Shown: one piece after another, positions 11,154-23,944 of the stretch
Position numbering within the stretch: position 1 is the first letter of the stretch
How the letters are laid out: each line of letters starts with the position of its first letter
Source of the DNA: Whalleya microplaca
Lineage: Eukaryota; Ascomycota; Sordariomycetes; Xylariales; Xylariaceae
Assembly: GCA_022497155.1 (NCBI GenBank)
Contig: MU385710.1
Coordinates: forward strand, 434,001-498,000
Length of the DNA stretch: 64,000 nucleotides
Direction: 5' to 3'
Notes under the pieces: generated by a model
Databases searched by the model: none
What the model saw: only the letters and a program-made list of their open reading frames with translations
What the model was told of the DNA's origin: nothing
Position numbers and translations under genes: made by a program

Positions 11154-14100
11154 ATTGCCGGCCTCGGAGCAATGGTGATATTATGGCTGAATGGGAATAC
11201 CTACTAGGGGTCTAGTTTCTTTTCCAAGGAGCATACAGTTGCGTGTTCAATTATGGTTGTGAGGTTTCATGGAGTTCATTATACTCTATCCACTCGTTAC
11301 TAGTTTAGGTATAAGTGCCTTAGTCAGAATGCAACAACTGATTCTACCTCGTCTTGCATGAAGAGTGTATCAGCACCTTGAACAAATGATACAATACGAT
11401 GAGATTCTGCATTTCTTTGACGGAGAGACCGCTAGGTTCAAGACAATACCTGTATAGACTATGATATATGATGTACCACCTACACTATTTTAAGACACTG
11501 TTGCCGTATATACATGCTCCAACTCATCTCATACTTTAGTCAGCAACATATTAAATGCGAACGGGCTGTATCCACTTCGGTTAGGTTAGCGACTATGCAC
11601 ATCTACGGTACTGTAGTAGCTGGCATTGAACATTTCGCATGTCTTGGTATGTTATCATTTTTGGTAGACTGAAAAGGGAATCTACTTTTGGAAGTACAAG
11701 TGAATTGAAATATGATTGGTGGATGCCTTGTACTGTAACAGCTCTTGGCATTCAAATTCACACAGTCAACTTATACATATTGCACTCTTGACCATTTGAG
11801 GTAGATGTAGCTTGGTGCTATGCCTAGTCTCATTGACATTATCCATGAATCATTACTTCACCGCTTAGTAATGATGTACTCTCGGATGAAACGTCAATAA
11901 GGTTCAAGTCTGTGAACCTGTGCTTCCTAGCACATGGTCGGAGAAGCTGGTGGACTTTAGGGAAGTCAACTAGGGCACACGTGCTTGACAGTTACCAATT
12001 AGGAACTGAAACTTATATAATCCTCATGGTGTAATTTCGGGCCACAGCACAGCTGTGTGGCTGAACTTGTTCAAGATATATAGTTATAAATAACTTCATC
12101 TTGTTTGCTTAGTGGGTCAAATGTCAACTGGAAAAAGAAAACCAAGAAAAAGCCGGGTCGGCTCGGTCTGATTCGAGTCAGTATCAGACCAAAACAAGTT
12201 ATTCGTAATTAATAAGAATTGGGTATTTCTTTCTCCTTTTTCTATTATAAGGCTTAGTCGGTTACCTTAGTAGAGCCCAAGCGACCGTACTGTAAACCAT
12301 AAATCATTTCACTTGGTATAGCCTATGCAAAGCATGCCGACGCGACACGCGTTCCTTGCTGATTCACTCCACAGCTCTAACCATCATTCGATTTTTATGA
12401 CTTTTAAACCTCTATGGTCAGACCTGAACCGTATGAAGTGACGATTGGGACTAACTGATAAAAGCTATGTGAACCACCTTATTAAAGACATCAGGCGTTT
12501 ATTAGGATTGAATACAATCCTATTATCTAGGTATGGATGATTAAGACGGATCCGACAAATGAAATAAGCATCTGACACCCTGCGTCGATCCGGATAGACG
12601 GCAGGGGTCGGTTGCATCATGAATCATTCATGATGGCGGAAGCTGGTCTTGACTCAAATCTGCGATGTAACCCTCCCACCGCCTCCCTGATTTTCAACAA
12701 TAGAAAAACGTGGAGAAGATGCTCCGCATTTCAGGGCAGTGGAAACCCGGAAATCCTTGTTTTCCAAGTTATATGATAAATTGATATTCGCTGAAATTCG
12801 GAGACGTCCCGTTCTCGCCGTACTTGCCGGCTTGGCTGTCAATTTCTATTTCAGAAAAAAGCTGGAGTTAGATCGAGATCTACATGTAGGCCCACGGTTC
12901 GGCATGGTGCTCGCCATATCAGGCAGTCAGTCCTGGCTGTCCAACAGCTAGCAAGACCTAGCAAGACCTGCCAGCCTGCTAGCACAGAGTCATTACTCGC
13001 CAGGATTGTATAGTCTATCGTATGCCGACGTCATAGACTGCCGAATGCGGAAATTGGAGCTCTCTAGGTCTGAGCTCGTGCTTGTGGTGAGAGAACACCA
13101 AATAACTAAAGCTTGCGATAGCTCCGTTGGCTTCCAAGATGTACGATATCTTTCCCAATGCTAGACTGACGCCGATGCATTCCGCGTCATCGCCCTTCAA
13201 TGCCTTGTGTTGATCTATTTGTAGCAAAAACGAGTTCTGCAAGCAGGTATTGTGAGACTGAAGAACCGGGATGTAAGGGAGACTGATTCAGATATAGGAT
13301 ATTTCGGCCGACGTATCTGCGTACGTGTGTTCGAACGCGACAGGATCAAGACATTGATTGTTCCGCGTCTCGCGTTCCTGGGGGACAGCCATCGGCCTTT
13401 TATTAAAACGAAGTTCATTGGCTGCTGTCACAGTCATACACATAATAGTGATGTCTGTCAACTTAAAACCCCTGCCTACATAGCTCATATGATGGCTTCA
13501 ATATATGGTGGGTTACCTTACCTACTTAACTTATAAGTCCATTACATGGTGTAGATTGCGTGTGCCTTACGATTTTAAGTTGTAATAGATATGTAGCTTT
13601 TCGGCCCGGCAGTTCTGATTGATTAGCTGCCGTAGCTATGAAGCTCCAGCTGTCAGATGGTCTGTCAAAAAGACACAAGACCATTGGATTGATGTTCGAA
13701 TACATGCCTAATCAGGCGCTAACAGCTCTCGAGAACCTGCAGCAGGTGCTGGCAGTCGGTAAACAGTAGGTAATTATGACGCACTAGACCGCGCCGTCCA
13801 GCGGACGTCATCAGTGCTACATAGAAGCTCTAGCTGGCCAAGCTGGGGCTGCTGTCATGTGGGGCACCACTGTCGATCTAGGGTAGGTACTTCCCACATC
13901 CCGCCAAATTAGCCCTGCGTGTGTTGTACCGTCCATCCACTTTCGTGCTTGAGCTCCTGGCGAGCTGCATTCACCAGCCCTTCGACATCTCAGGTTTTTC
14001 TTTCAATACACTACGTCAATATATTAAACACCTTTGTCTCACCCCCGGAGGCGCCAGATATACATATCTGAATTCTTTCCTCCCCTCTTCTCCGTCTTCG

Positions 14101-14293
14101 ATCTCTACCTAATCAGACCACCAAGTATACCCAGTAATATACCTTTCTGTGATACCCCAACCCCCAATCCGCACTCATCTACACCCTCCAACAAGTTTTC
14201 AACAAGTTGCTGTGTTCCCAACGCCAACTTATATTCATATTGGACAATAACAACAACGGGAACGAAAGAAATATACACCATTGAATCGTAATC
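11154..14293. other. Long gene desert
   Basis: About 3.1 kb without a supported gene. Holds a perfect 10-bp-arm palindrome at 12615-12635, and the 5' UTR of the next gene in the last ~250 bases (CT- and CA-rich). Short open frames at 12739-12951 and 13015-13536 lack protein-like character or splice support. Confidence 0.45.
12615..12635. repeat. Perfect inverted repeat, 10-bp arms
   Basis: CATCATGAAT, one C, ATTCATGATG. Seen directly. It lies in a gene-free stretch and no function is assigned. Confidence 0.7.
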
Positions 14294-17035
14294 ATGGCTA
14301 GCGTCAACAAACCAACCGACGTCAAGCAGAAGGAGGCCGACGTGAACCGAAAGCTTCAGATTTATGGCATATTCAATGCCTTCCAGATTGGCAAGGTCCC
14401 CTCGGTAAGTACTTACTTTTACATATATCACCTTTCTTCTTATAAGCAACTTCGAACTTACTTGGGTGGTTACTAGAATGACCAAATCGACATCGCCCTG
14501 AACAGCTTCCTCCAATCCACAGCGCTCTCGAATCCTTCTAAGAAACTTTCAGCCGACGGACAGACCTTAGTGGCAGATCTCAAGGATGTTGTGTTACAGG
14601 CGAAGCAGCTGCTTCTCTCCAAGAACGAGGGAAACTTGCTGCAGGACTTTATTTGGCAGACCCAGCAGTTCGACCCCAAGACCGTGGGCTCACTGAACAC
14701 TCCTATTGAGAAGGAGACCGCCAAGCAGCACGGAGATCAGGCACTCGAGGGACTACGCACACTGGGAACATTGATTATTACCAATGGCCAGTTCCGCAAG
14801 CTCCGTAAGTCCTCAATTTACCGAATCATTGTCTAGTGCTATCGCTAAATGCTCTCTAGTTAACGATGCCACCATTCTACTGCGCGACATGGCTGGAGAT
14901 GCCGCCAGCAATGCCGCCAGCAAGGTCAAGCCGTCAAGCGAGGACCTCGCCCAGATCGACCACCCCGCCGAGGACAATACTTGGCATGAGGCACCCAAAA
15001 TCTCCAAGGATGCTGTGAAATCACAACTGCAAAGCGTCTACAAGGGTAACCCGAAGGAAGATGCCAAGAGTGCCGCTGCGTCCGGTGTTGATACTGCTCG
15101 GCAACCTGAAGCTAGGGCCGTTGACGGCGTGCAGACTACACAGGGCACGGTTTCGGAAAGGCTCAAGACGAGCGCTGACCCTGAGACTCGCAAAGCCGCC
15201 AAGGAGACAGCTGAACAGTATCGTGCTCGAACCAAGGAGTACCTTTCTAAGAAGATACCCCAGGAGCGCCGTGACCAGACTGTTTGGCGACTGAAGGTGA
15301 GCATGGTTGCCTCAAATTCTGATGAACTGATGCTGACAATTATGTTAGAAAATGGTCCTCGAATGCCAGCAGCACCCAGATTATCAGCAAGCCATCTCCA
15401 CCTTGCTGGACTTGGCCGAGGAGTACGGGGGTCATAGCAAGAAGCTCACTTCGCAAGGTACAGGTACTGTGAAGGAAACACGATCTGGCCTGGCCGCTGC
15501 TGAAGCTGATTTGAAGGTATGGATCGCCTCTACTTAATTGCGCTGAGCCAAGCTGATGTTATTAGGCACTTATTGAACGATTCGCCAACGGGACCTCTAC
15601 CGACGACCTTTGGTCTTCGATAAATACGATTTACGAAGACGCGGACAAGGATCCCGAGCTTAAGAATTGGTTCAAGTCCCTAGATCGCTACATTCGCAGA
15701 TGTCTCCAGGAGCAGGGTTACATCATGGAGGATGCTTCGAACGAAGAGTGGCATCGTCTCTATGAACGTGGTAACTACCTCCTTCGCGAGAAGTATCGGA
15801 GCCACACCGATCGCATTGTCGACGAGATCAAGTTCTTGGGCGACCAGTTTGACAAAGACCCCCAGAACAAGGCTTTCGCCGCCTCGCTGCAGAAGCTGTT
15901 CAATGATCTCGGCAATGATCAAAACGGCAAACCTACCTTCAAGCCTCACTTGATCAAGGATTTGACTGATGTAATCTTGCCGGCTACCTTTGAAAAGATC
16001 GCCTACATTCCAATCCCGCGCATCGAGTACTCCGACTCGCAGATAGATGCTGTGGTAGAGAACCTTGTCCTAGAAAGCGACAACTTCATGCCCAACATTC
16101 TTGAGATAACTAGTGACAACTACTTCCGCTGGGGCCGCAAGAAGATTGCGAGCAAGAACAAGAACACCTTCGATGTGAAGGTCACTGGCATCCAGGTGGA
16201 TCTGCGCGACGTCAGCTTCTACGTCAAGCGCAAGGAGGGGTTCCCCTCCATCACCGACACCGGCGTAGCTAACATTTTCCTGGGCGGCGATGGGCTGAGT
16301 TTCCGCATGAAATTGTCGACTGCGGACGAGAAAGACAAGCAGCACTTCTTCAAGGTCGATAAGGTCGACGTTGATGTCAAGCATCTGCAAGTCAAGCTCG
16401 TCAAGTCGAATCACAAGTTGCTCTTCGGACTCTTCAAGCCCATCATGCTTAAGGTCCTCCGCCCAGTGATCCAGAAGACCGCCGAGAAGCAGATCAAGGA
16501 GCAGTTCAACCAGTTCGACCAGATGATGTACCTGATCAAGCAGGAGGCGGACCGGGCGCTCGACGAGGCGCGCTCGGACCCGGAGAAGATCCCGAACATC
16601 TACAACCGGTACATCACGGCGGCGCAGAAGCAGATGCTGCAGGGCAAGAAGAAGGCCGAGGAGGTGGCGGCCGACAAGAAGGTCAACATGGCCGTCACCA
16701 AGGAGGACAGCATCTTCCCGCAGATCCACCTGCCCGGCGGCATCAGCTCCAAGGCCACCGAGTACAAGGACCTGGCGCGCAAGGGCGAGCGCTGGGAGAG
16801 CCCCGTCTTCTCCATCGGCGCCGCGTCCAAGAGCACCGACATCCCCGCCGCGCCCAAGGTCACGCGCAAGCCCCACGACACCAGCACCACCGGCGCCGGC
16901 GCCGCCAACGGCAAGGGCAACGGTACCCTGAACGGCGGCGGCTACGCTAACGGCAACGGCAACTACGCCAGCGGCAGGGTGGTTAACGGACAGCTCGCCG
17001 CCCCGCCCACGAACCCGAATTCCGTCACCATCTAG
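14294..17035 (+). CDS. HAM1-like protein (HAM1_N/HAM1_C domains), five exons
   Basis: Exons 14294-14404, 14477-14804, 14860-15296, 15349-15516 and 15566-17035 give 837 aa. All four introns are 52-72 nt with canonical sites and exact phase. The protein matches the fungal HAM1-like family: an N-terminal helical region (DQIDIALNSFLQS, DLKDVVLQAKQLL), a long Lys/Glu/Ala-rich middle, then a conserved block from about residue 400 (YIPIPRIEYSDSQIDAVVEN; FDVKVTGIQVDLRDVSFYVK) that resembles the lipid-binding tubular fold of BPI/LBP-like proteins. The tail is Gly/Asn-rich and ends in SVTI. The family name comes from hyphal anastomosis; a lipid-transfer or membrane-contact role is an inference from the BPI-like domain. 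No signal peptide, so probably cytoplasmic. The last exon is notably GC-rich. Confidence 0.88.
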
Positions 17036-17829
17036 GAGGCGGAGACTGAGTACCTAAATGAATAATTCGGCGCCTTAGGCGGTGCGCGGGCTTGTTTCGG
17101 CCGGTGTGAAGGGGGAGCGTTGTTGCGAGCGAGAAAGATTGAAACTAGGAAAGGATGTTCAGTGGTGGTGATACCCAAAAGGAGGATGGAGAGTATTAAG
17201 ATACCCCGGGATCGATCGAGCGTGGGGCCGGGCTGGCTGGGATTGCTTGACTACTTGATTGGTTTTGGGCCTGGGCTTGATGGTATTAATGACGAATCAA
17301 AAAGGGGAATGAAAATGGAACAGTGGGGGGGTGAATGAGAGCGATACCTAAGTAATTTCTCTACTTACTACTTACTACCTACGATGCACAACAACTCCGT
17401 TTTCTTTTGTTGATGAACTCAGATGGAACCTGGAACCGCTGTATTGAATAGGAGTATGCGCATAGTGTACTAGTATTAATCGAGAATGCATGCGTATATG
17501 AGACTGGATGTTTTGACCTTGACTAGTTGTGATGATCTATGAAAAAGCCATGAGTACTTCAATCGATATGATATCGTGTCTTTTATGAGATGATGTAGTT
17601 GGTAATGGGAGTGAGAGCCTATGCCAGCTGCTAAGACGATCGTTGTCTCCGATTAGGTATACTAACGTAAGATACTATATCTATTCATACAAGGGTCACG
17701 CATAACCTCTAGACATCTCACTCTCCAGAGATGTCCCAACCGAGCCAGATACGGCCTCCCCCACCGAGAGTATACTTACCAACCAACCTACGTATGCTCC
17801 CACACTCACTCACTCACTCACTCACCCAC
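17036..17829. other. Convergent 3' regions
   Basis: 3' flank shared by the HAM1-like gene (plus) and the mucin gene (minus). A CACT/ACTC microsatellite lies at 17801-17827, just past the mucin stop codon. No gene seen. Confidence 0.55.
17801..17827. repeat. CACT microsatellite
   Basis: Six near-perfect CACT units, directly visible, immediately 3' of the minus-strand mucin gene. Confidence 0.85.
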
Positions 17830-19497
17830 TCAATCGGCGCCCCCCTGGATTTTCGTCAACGTGATATCATCCAGCCACAACCTGCCCACCACCGTGCCAC
17901 GGATGCATCGCGCATCGAAGACGAGCGTACCCGTCGTCGCGTCCGCCGCCACGCTGACCGTCGACGAGAAGCCGTTCCACGTCCCGGCGGGGGCGTCGAA
18001 GGCCCAGAGCGTCTGGCCCCCGAACGACACGATTACGTCGCAGTTGTTGGGGAGGCCTTGGCTGGCGTAGACTGTGGTGTGTTAGGTAGTATTTATCTGC
18101 TTGCTTATATGCCATTCTACTCTTCCCTCCCAGAGGATGATGGTATGGGATTGAAAGTGGTGAGCAAGGAGAGAGGGGTAAAGGGGGCTAAGAAGTTATG
18201 CGGTCGTCGTCCATGGATGGACTGTTTGAGTGATAAGGGAGAGGTAAGGAGATAGGGGAGGGGAAGGGGGCGGGTGCTTACGCTGCAGGGTGTACTGCGC
18301 CCCCGGCACCACGTCGACGGTCTGGCGCAGGCTCAGCGTCCAGGAGCTCGAGCTGACGCCTTGGCCCACGAACGAGCGCGCGCCGGAGTGCGGGTTCCCG
18401 GTCGAGGAGCCCGAGGCGGCCCAGAGGACGTTGACGCCCGAGTATGTCCATACTAGGGGGCTGGTGTCCTCGAAGCCGGTGTTCGAGAGGACTTGGGGCG
18501 GTAGGGTGGTCTGCGGTGTCTTGTCAGCCTCACTCTCATTCTCATTCTCACTCACGCGCAGTGAGAGATTTGGTTTACTAGTTAAGTTGAAATGGAAAAG
18601 CATAGATGACTTCTTAACGTGGTTAAGACTGCATTAAATCTCAATTCATGAGATCTTCGTGGAGTTGACCTCAGTCCTTAATATAGCCCTCAAGGAAACA
18701 GCCAAGCGCGGATGGACGCAGTGGTAAAGAGGCTAGAGCTAGCCCTTGAAACTTACTGAAGATGCGGGTTCAGAGGACGAGGTAGTCGATGGTAGCTCGG
18801 AGGACGTTATTGATAACTCTAAGGACGTCGACTCAACTGAAGAAGTCGTAGTGGATGATAGCTCCGAAGTAGTTGAAGACACTGTTGACGCCGTGCTTGG
18901 TGTCTCGGAAGATGTCGTAGATATTGCGGACGTGGATTCCGCAGTTGACGTACTTGTAGATGATAGGCTGGTAGAGCTAGTCGTGGATGCATCTACAGTA
19001 CTTGAGGAAGAATCCGGGGACGAGCTTGAAGATGAGGTAGTAGGGGTAGTTGCTGGCGGATCTAAGCTGACCGTAAGAGATAGTGTTGACAACGAAGACG
19101 TCTCGGTCGTTGATATCTGACTTTCGGTGCTACTCAAACCCACTACGGACGAGCTTGATGTGCTATCGCTTGAGGAGCTTGTCGCGTGAGAAGAGCTCCC
19201 CGTGGTACTGGAGGCGTCTGGCAGTGAAGATGTGATATTGGACGAAACTCCAGGCAAAGAGCTCGTAGAAGCTGTCGAGAAGGTAGATTGAGTCAAGTTT
19301 TGTGACAATGAGCTGGACGAGTTCCCTGCAGTTGGGTAACTCGGTATTGATACATGTGGTGATGTTGTTATGATCGCTGACGACCCCGTCGTGTAAGTCG
19401 GCTGAGCCGGCTTGCACCGACTTCCATGTGCTGACTGAGACAGGGCCAACAGGCCTGCCATCGAGATCATAGACTTTGTCAACATCTTGAAGTGCAT
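17830..19497 (-). CDS. Secreted Ser/Thr-rich mucin with C-terminal carbohydrate-binding-like domain
   Basis: Minus-strand exons 19497-18757, 18510-18282 and 18071-17830 give 403 aa; introns of 246 and 210 nt start GTAAGT and GTAAGC, and phases agree. Residues 1-25 form a signal peptide ending near SAHG. Residues ~30-245 are more than half Ser and Thr and almost free of aromatic residues, typical of an O-mannosylated stalk. The last ~155 residues form a beta-sandwich-like domain: VLSNTGFED, WAASGSSTGNPHSGARSF, SLRQTVDVVPGAQYTL, NNCDVIVSFGG and the closing LWLDDITL, the layout of CBM4/9-like, galactose-binding-like modules. Probably a cell-wall or secreted adhesin-like protein; the ligand is unknown. 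The long low-complexity exon could mislead gene finders into splitting it. First of five adjacent secreted-protein genes. Confidence 0.75.
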
Positions 19498-20571
19498 TAG
19501 AAATTAGACAATAGGTACAGAAACAAAAATTCTACGTATTGAAATCTTGAAATGGTAAACCAGAAAGCGTATCTCGATGAACAGATTAAAGTTGAGATAT
19601 AAGAGATGTATTTCGATGGGGGAAACATAATCTAGAGCGGCCCATCGCCATTTTCTAGAGTACGCTATAATACTAGGACGGTGGTCGCCCGATTGCCAAG
19701 CTGAAGTTATTCCAACTGAAAGCCCATTACAGCAAAAGAAACAGTCTAGCCTTTGCTATAGCGTAGCCTAAACGCATTAGCCAGCGATTATCGACACTAA
19801 TAGCGCCACAAATCTCAAATCCCCCCTAAGAGCAGAATCCAATTTTAACAACACCAACTAGCTTAGATGCGTACATATCTATTCATCTGAAGCTCCTGGT
19901 AAACCTCTCTAGATCTTAACAGATCCCAAGAATGTCTACTGACTGCTTAGTTCATTGGCCGCTTAGGCAAGTGACACTGCTCAACTTGTGTCTGGACTTT
20001 TCCAACGGTGTCTATAATATGTAACCCCTATCAATGACCTCTTTTCTACTCTTTTCCCTGCAGGTTCTATTGCTATCCAGAAAACGTCTGTCGAAGGGCG
20101 ATGGGAGGCATGTGAACCGATGAACCAAAAGGAGTGTTAAGCAAGCCTCCGAGATATTAGCTTACACGGCTAGGGAATTGCTTATGTGGTGCAGCTTCAT
20201 TTCGTGCGAAGACCTTATGTTGATCGTGTTTAATTCGTAATAGTATTCCGTAATAATGTCGCAAAAAACGACACCGTTATTGCTGCACAGCTATAACGCC
20301 TGATATCTCCCGTGACAAATAACTAGTGTTGTTGAATGGGTATGAATAAATGAAACCGCCATTGAAGGTGTATATGAACATGTCTAGAGCTCTAACATGT
20401 CAGGTAGAATACTGCCGCGGAATATATCAATATCAGATGTTGTTACTGTGCAACAATAACGGCGTCGTAGTTGTGATAAATATACTACGTCAAGCTTGTA
20501 ATATATCCTGAAAATCAACGCCTTGGATAGTGAGTAGATAGCTAGTATTGCTGGTAGTTTTGTAAGAAACT
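19498..20571. other. Intergenic with dispersed repeat
   Basis: Promoter of the mucin gene on the minus strand and 3' flank of the cysteine-rich gene. A repeat copy at 20251-20325 is similar to 46695-46768. No gene supported. Confidence 0.5.
20251..20325 (+). repeat. Dispersed repeat pair, copy 1
   Basis: Shares TGTCGCAAA, ATTGCTGCACAGC, TTGATAT/CTGATAT and CCGTGRCA in the same order and spacing with 46695-46768. Most differences are transitions. Confidence 0.55.
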
Positions 20572-22782
20572 CTAATGACATGGCCTATCATCACAATAGG
20601 TTAGGGGATCTAGCCAGCACTTATAGGAGCTGATCTGGTCATTGAAATTTGAGTTGTCCCCTTGAAGACCCCAATTGCCATAGGTCTCCGAGGTGCCAGA
20701 AATGCTGGCCCCTTGACAGTCCAGATCCCTAGAATCGCATTATTCGGTCAGCACTAACCCTCAAGGAATACTAACATACGCTCTTCAGAGAATATAAAGT
20801 TGACTCACAGGAAGAACTGGCAGTGTATAGTCCAAGCGTAGACTTGAATGGAGCTGATCTTGTCGTTGAAGGCCGCGGGCAAATTTGCTTTATGTCCATC
20901 GTTGTTAGTCTACACGTTGGTTCTAGAATGAAAACAAATGAACTTGAAGGTGGAATCGCTTACCGCACTCGTTGTCATTGGAGGTGAGAGTATATCTATC
21001 ACCCTTGTATCCAGGGTCGGTGTCGACCACCCCCCAGGAAGAACTATAATAGCATGGACAGCCAGAATAGTTTTCTTTGCAACGCCAAGCGCCATCATCG
21101 TCTCTCTTTCCCCCACATCCGCCATCGACGCAGCTCCCTCTTTCGCCGCATGTATTCTGGAATACGGTGTTAGCCATACGCGATACTTTCATACGTCCTC
21201 GGAGGTTTCTTTTCAAGTGGATATATATGTTATATGGACTTACTCCAGATGGGTTGCATGTACAACCAACAAAGTTCCCTGTGCATTTTGCAAGGTTTGA
21301 ATTGCCATCCCACTGCCCGTCGCACCCGTTCGAATCACAGCTCTGAGGACTGCCACACGTATTGTCGGTTGGATTGCATTGGCAAGGCGCATAGAAGTTT
21401 GTGCACACGGGATAGGGGTCATTCCCTGTGAAGCTGCCCGCACAGTTATTGGAATCGCAGCTTTGGCGGTCTCCGCAAGTGCCACCACTACCCTGGGTTG
21501 GAGTACACTCACAACCAGCGAATTTGTCCTTGCATGTCGCCTTGCCGTTGGAATCAAACGAACCAGCACAGCCGTTGATGTCACACGATTGTGGCGATCC
21601 GCATTGCGTACCCTGTGCTAAACATGGGCAACCTGCCCACTTGCCCTTGCAGCTCGCGGTACCATCTGAATCAAAGCTGCCATTACAGTCGTTCAGATCA
21701 CAAGATTGCGGGCTTCCGCATTGTGTCTGCTGGGGCTGACATTTGCAGGTTGCCCATTTACCTTTGCAAGTTGCCTCACCATCAGAGTCGAAGCTACCAT
21801 CGCAGTCGTTAAGGTCGCATGATTGCTCGTCGCCGCACGTGTTCGTAGTAGGAGAACATCTGCATGTTGCATAGTTGCCCTTACACGTTGCGACGCCGTT
21901 GGAATCAAATGTTCCTGCACACCCGTTCAGGTCGCAGCTTTGAGTATCTCCGCACGTATTTGACGTCGGCGTGCAAGGGCATGTCGCAAACCTGTCCTTG
22001 CAGGTCGCGGAACCGTTGTCATCGAATGTACCCGCGCAACCATTGGCATCGCAGCTCTGCGGGTCTCCGCAAGTCTCCGAGGTCGGGTTACAGGGGCAAG
22101 TGGCGAAGGCCTCCTTACAGGTAGCCTTTCCATCAGAATCAAAGGTCCCAGCACAGCCGTTAAGGTCGCAACTTTGAGCATCTCCGCACAAAGTAGACGT
22201 TGGCTCACAAGAACAGCCGGCTCCGTAATTTTTGCACGTCGCAGATCCATCACTGTCGAATGTCCCGGCGCAGTTGTTGGCGTCACAGCTCTGCTGGCTG
22301 TTGCATGAAAACCCAGGGGTGTTGCTGGATGGAATGCAGGAGCAACCACTTTGGTCGCTTGACTTGCACATGGGCTGACCATTCGTCACAGTCCCGGAAC
22401 AGCCATCAGCCTCACACGATGGCGTTGTGCTTGGACACACGGACCGAGTCGTAGTGCTGCTGCTGGTTGTGGTTCCGACGCTGGACGTTGTTGGCGGAGG
22501 TGGTGATGTTGTAGGAGCTGTCGTTGTGCTAGTCGTTGTGGGATTCTGTGCCGAACTTGAACTGGTGGTGGATGGCTGAACAGGCACCACAACAGAAGAA
22601 GGGAATGCGAAGAATGGCACAGGTCCAGTTGTATACAGTGCTGGGCATAGTTCCTGCCCTCTCTTCATCAGAAGGTCAACGAATGTGTTATTTCCTAGGG
22701 AGTCGAGGCCATCCTCTTGTTCAAAGGCACCTAAGGGTGAAGTAAGCGCTCCGGTCAACAAGAAAAGTTGAAGAGCCAGCAT
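20572..22782 (-). CDS. Secreted protein of eleven six-cysteine modules plus beta-gamma-crystallin-like C-terminus
   Basis: Minus-strand exons 22782-21244, 21156-20964, 20887-20809 and 20728-20572 give 655 aa. The first intron (87 nt, GTAAGT to CAG, CTAAC branch) is in frame without a stop, so naive translation adds 29 spurious residues. A signal peptide (residues 1-19) and an N-terminal stretch are followed by a Thr/Ser/Pro linker (~75-115). Then come eleven modules of ~39 residues with the pattern C-G-x2-Q-S-C-D-x-N-x-C-x-G-x-F, ~10 residues, C-x6-C-x-C, six cysteines each. Modules 2-8 are most alike. The C-terminus (TLTSNDNEC, LPAAFNDKISSIQV, CQFFLDLDCQGA, FNDQISSYKCW) shows the paired Greek-key pattern of beta-gamma-crystallin-like or I36-inhibitor-like domains. 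Role unknown; disulfide-rich apoplastic or cell-wall function is inferred. Confidence 0.78.
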
Positions 22783-23944
22783 AGTATTAGATTCTCGACA
22801 CAAGCCAATATTTTCGAGTATATAGCTAATGAAGTGAGTATCTCCAAGGTACTGTTGCAATTATCTGGCTGGTTGACGCTATTTTACGGCTGGAAGCTCT
22901 TCGAAGCACAAACACCTTTTCACTTGATAACTTAGATCCCTTGAGCTTTTCACAGACCCACTACTAGATGATATTTTCACTATACCCAACAGTATAGAAA
23001 TGGCTTTCTTATCTTTGACCAATCCCACATCCACTCTCTGCAAATTCCACTTCCGCCATTGTAATGAGATTTCGGAAACCCCGCTATGAACAGCATGATT
23101 TATACCCCTAAATGGTGTAGCCCTTCAGGCTTACCATGCAGTCATCTTGGTGAGCATGTGAACCAACGACGTCAATGTTGTTCCGATTAATATACAAAGA
23201 ACCAGCTTCATACTCATTTTCGCAGACAATTGCTGTCTATAATGTGACCTGGGCAATATGCAACCCTATAGAGATCACACGTGGGTCCGTGTAGTGTGTG
23301 ACGACTAAAAAGGGATATCGATGGACACATCATTGCCTTATACGGTATACTGCATGGAATTATTGATAATTTTCACTCAAGTCGTCGCCAAGCTGAAAAA
23401 ATTATATGAATGCCCAATCTTATTCTCTGACCGCTCACGCGTCTGTCAATTCCATGTGCTTACTCATGTGGCATCATACTACCCTCTCGTTCACGCCGCT
23501 AATGCCGTGTTCTTAAGCTTAATCAGCGGGGATGCATCCAACTTATATCACGCCAAGATCATAATCGGCTTCCATAGGTCAGTTTGCAACAGCTTCGTAC
23601 CCAGCTCTGGTCCCCGAGGCAGGCTGGTGACACAGATCTAGAGCTCTTATGCCGTGCTACCAACTCTGACTAGATCGTGTCACCCTATGGCAAAATGTGG
23701 TAACCACTGCATGTCAGATTTGACATAATTCCCAGCTGCAGGAGAACTCATGTCGAATCTATTATCTATGAAAGGATCGCCGAATATACTACAGAGATTA
23801 GTCATGTGGTGATGGGTACTATTCGTTGCACAACTATACAAAAGTCCACCACTTCATTCAGAATTCTAATTGCTTGCCCATCCGAGACTAGGTCATTCTT
23901 AGGTCATCCTACTCCCGTTGTTTTTTGGCTTCAGTACAGGAACG
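22783..23944. other. Divergent promoter region
   Basis: Lies between two divergently transcribed secreted-protein genes, so it probably holds both promoters. No gene is supported; the 106-codon open frame at 23321 lacks protein-like features. Confidence 0.5.

Noticed and set aside
16070..16876. 268-codon minus-strand open frame, Leu/Val/Asp-rich
   Set aside because: Antisense shadow of the GC-rich last exon of the HAM1-like gene; composition is that of reversed Lys/Glu/Asp codons.
21240..22454. Cys-, Ala- and Ser-rich open frames on both strands
   Set aside because: Out-of-frame readings of the 117-base tandem modules, repetitive for that reason.
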